This document shows, in pieces, positions 62,063 to 64,000 of a DNA stretch of 64,000 bases (the first letter of the stretch is position 1; each line of letters begins with the position of its first letter). This DNA comes from Chitinophaga sp. Lineage in GTDB: Bacteria > Bacteroidota > Bacteroidia > Chitinophagales > Chitinophagaceae. The stretch is from assembly GCF_017745275.1 (NCBI RefSeq), contig NZ_JAGHZS010000009.1, positions 186,001-250,000 of the forward strand. The letters run 5' to 3'. Under the pieces are notes generated by a model that worked only from the letters and a program-made list of their open reading frames with translations, did not search any database and had not been told where the DNA came from. The translations under genes and the position numbers were made by a program.

Positions 62063-64000
62063 TTAAAAATCTGCAGTGATGCCAATGGTGAAAGTGCGGG
62101 GTAACGGTTGCGCATATCCGCTGCTGTAACCAAAGTAGTCTACCAGCGATGGATCGCCACCAGTATACGGCGACCAGGTAAATACATTGGACGCGGTTAC
62201 ATAAGCCTGCAGCTTGCGCAGGGCGGTGCCTTTCACAAAACCATATCCTGCCAGATCGTGTTTCAGCGTAAGCGCCTGCAGCTTCAGCCAGGAGGCTTTT
62301 TCATAAAACAATGTTTGCTCCGGCTGGTAAGGTTTTACCAGGCTCCAGGGATTGTAACGCGGATACTTATCTGCATTTGGAATCTGTTGCCAGAAGGTAA
62401 CTTCTTTCACACCCGCCAGGCCTTCTGCGCCTTCGCGGTTGGCAAAGTCGAAACGATTCGCTACAGCACTGTTCAGCAGTTGGTTGCCCAGTGCATAAGA
62501 AAACGAAACATCCAGGGTCCATTTTTTATAACGAAGGGTGTTATTCCATCCACCACGCAGCGGCGGTGTGATATGTCCCTGCATCACGCGGTCTTTATCA
62601 TCAATCACATAATCGCCGTTTACATCCTTCCAGCGCGGATCGCCGGCATGCAGCGTCAGGCCATTATAAGTAAGCGGTTTCCCTCTGTCGGATACCGGGA
62701 TTTCATTATCATTTTTGTAGATGCCCTCATTTTGTAACAGCCAGAATTGATCTATCGGTTTACCCACTTCAAGATGACGTTGTCCATAGTTAATGCTGCT
62801 AAGGCCTTCCGGTAACTCCAGCAGTTTATTGCGGTTGTATGACATGATGATGCCGGTAGACCAATACAGGTCATCCGACAACCTGAAATTTCCCTGCAGC
62901 CCCAGCTCAATACCACTGTTGCGCACACCCATTCCATTCACTATTTTATTGGAAAACCCGTAGGTGGCATCTACCGGAACCGCTATCAGCAATCCTTTGC
63001 TGGTACGGGAATAAGCGGTTAATGAAGCATTGAAATGTTTAAAGGCAGTAGCGGTTACGCCTACACTGAGATGTTCATCATAAGGCGATTTTATACCACC
63101 ACCCGTGTAGCCGTCGCCGTAAGGCATGCCTAACGTTGGCATAGAGGCATAGGTAGAAACTTTTCCGGCGCCGGTCCAGCCGATGCCTACGGTATAATAA
63201 GGTCCGTAACCATACATGTCTTCCGCCAGCATCCTGGCCGTACGACCCGCGCTAACATTGAGCTGCAGCGCATCAATAGCACCAGCGGTATGCAGCCAGT
63301 TTTCTTTCTTCATATCCCAACCCAGCGATACTACCGGTGAAATACTCCACCAGTAACCATTGCCGAAGAAAGAAGAACCATCGCTGCGTAAAGAAGCAGT
63401 GGCACTATATTTATCCAGCCATTTATAAGATGCATTGCCATAAAAAGATAAGGTGCGCTGCCGCTGGTAATCTTTATACGGATACGTTAATTCTTTGCCA
63501 TGTGTGATCCAGAAAGAGCTGTCCGTGCTGACTTCGGGTATCTTGATAAAATCAGAAGGGCCGCGGTAAGCACGCATATAATCATATTTCAACTGGTCTT
63601 CCTCCAATGTTTGTCCTACCTGTAGGTGTAATTCCTTTCTATCGTAGGCGAGGAAGTTATTCCAGCGCAGCCGCCTGTTAACACCGGTAAAGAGCGAGTT
63701 ATAACTATTGCCATCATTCACCGAGGCCGGCACAAACAGGTCGCGGTTATTATCGTTGTAATCAATAGATCCCTGTGTATGTATGCTCAGGGTACGCCAC
63801 AACCGGTATTTTACATCAATAATCGCCTGGGCCGCATTCGCGAGGTTCCGGTCTACACTGCCATCCAGGAGTTGATAGTATTGTTGCAGATAGTATTTAT
63901 TCGGTGATAACGGGTACTGTTGGTTGGTATAATATTCTTCTTCCGCGAGGCGATCGAGTATATTATTATTACGGTTACGCTTTGCGGTTAGTGCCTGCAC
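62063..64000 (-). CDS. SusC/RagA-family TonB-dependent transporter, N-terminus outside window
   Basis: The C-terminal 645 residues of a SusC barrel, running off the right edge, so the signal peptide, N-terminal domain and plug are not visible. The ending FTIGITADF has the aromatic C-terminal residue required for outer-membrane assembly. Barrel signatures include NPSL-type strand GTALRKLQAYVTASNVFTWSPYTGGDPS near the end, cut here over two strands, and GDPRWKDVNGDYVIDDKDR. It is the first visible gene of the ten-gene cluster. Whether a regulator or STN domain lies upstream cannot be said. Confidence 0.93.
   Translation of the reverse strand: MQALTAKRNRNNNILDRLAEEEYYTNQQYPLSPNKYYLQQYYQLLDGSVDRNLANAAQAIIDVKYRLWRTLSIHTQGSIDYNDNNRDLFVPASVNDGNSYNSLFTGVNRRLRWNNFLAYDRKELHLQVGQTLEEDQLKYDYMRAYRGPSDFIKIPEVSTDSSFWITHGKELTYPYKDYQRQRTLSFYGNASYKWLDKYSATASLRSDGSSFFGNGYWWSISPVVSLGWDMKKENWLHTAGAIDALQLNVSAGRTARMLAEDMYGYGPYYTVGIGWTGAGKVSTYASMPTLGMPYGDGYTGGGIKSPYDEHLSVGVTATAFKHFNASLTAYSRTSKGLLIAVPVDATYGFSNKIVNGMGVRNSGIELGLQGNFRLSDDLYWSTGIIMSYNRNKLLELPEGLSSINYGQRHLEVGKPIDQFWLLQNEGIYKNDNEIPVSDRGKPLTYNGLTLHAGDPRWKDVNGDYVIDDKDRVMQGHITPPLRGGWNNTLRYKKWTLDVSFSYALGNQLLNSAVANRFDFANREGAEGLAGVKEVTFWQQIPNADKYPRYNPWSLVKPYQPEQTLFYEKASWLKLQALTLKHDLAGYGFVKGTALRKLQAYVTASNVFTWSPYTGGDPSLVDYFGYSSGYAQPLPRTFTIGITADF

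Overview
The window reads as chromosome of a Bacteroidota bacterium, most probably a Chitinophaga-like member of the Chitinophagaceae. This rests on five SusC/SusD outer-membrane import pairs, two ECF sigma/FecR systems coupled to STN-domain SusC receptors, a one-protein hybrid two-component regulator, lipoproteins ending their signal in Ser/Ala-Cys-Lys-Lys, TlpA-like thioredoxins with long N-terminal domains, and TAnnTTTG-type promoter words. Genus is inference. No tRNA, rRNA, CRISPR array or insertion sequence was seen.

Layout. 1-4.9 kb: small regulator/enzyme units (GNAT acetyltransferase plus alpha/beta-hydrolase, divergent from a MocR regulator; a second hydrolase divergent from a TetR regulator, with matching operators at both promoters). 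5-13.7 kb, minus strand: ECF sigma, FecR, SusC, SusD, TlpA-like thioredoxin. 14.2-15.4 kb: a small secreted protein and an NADP-dependent oxidoreductase. 15.6-28.7 kb, plus strand: a compact glycan-utilisation locus (hybrid regulator, SusC, SusD, GH130, MFS transporter, and a 569-residue lipoprotein of unknown family). 28.8-41.4 kb, minus strand: ECF sigma, FecR, SusC, SusD, a metallohydrolase-like lipoprotein, then an S41 protease and two TlpA-like thioredoxins. 41.5-47.9 kb: a collapsed SDR relic, a Cys-extended ECF sigma with DUF3237 and YdeI-like genes, a choloylglycine-hydrolase-family enzyme, and a frameshifted outer-membrane beta-barrel receptor. 48.1-64 kb, minus strand: ten closely packed genes holding two SusC/SusD pairs, two fasciclin lipoproteins, DUF5007, DUF5008 and two LamG proteins with a degenerate alkaline-phosphatase-like domain. 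This cluster enters from beyond the right edge and stops at a strong terminator.

How the genes work together. In both ECF loci an STN-domain SusC should sense its ligand, pass the signal through FecR and release the sigma factor. In the second locus I see a two-block motif (TTCACCC, 15-16 nt, TTGTC) in front of the sigma gene, the FecR gene and the protease-thioredoxin unit, which would tie import, proteolysis and disulfide handling into one regulon. In the glycan locus the hybrid regulator would sense an oligosaccharide and induce import, cytoplasmic mannoside processing by GH130 and inner-membrane transport.

Most worth following up: the unknown 569-residue lipoprotein of the GH130 locus, the ten-gene cluster with its apparently inactive phosphatase-like lipoproteins, and the shared ECF promoter motif.
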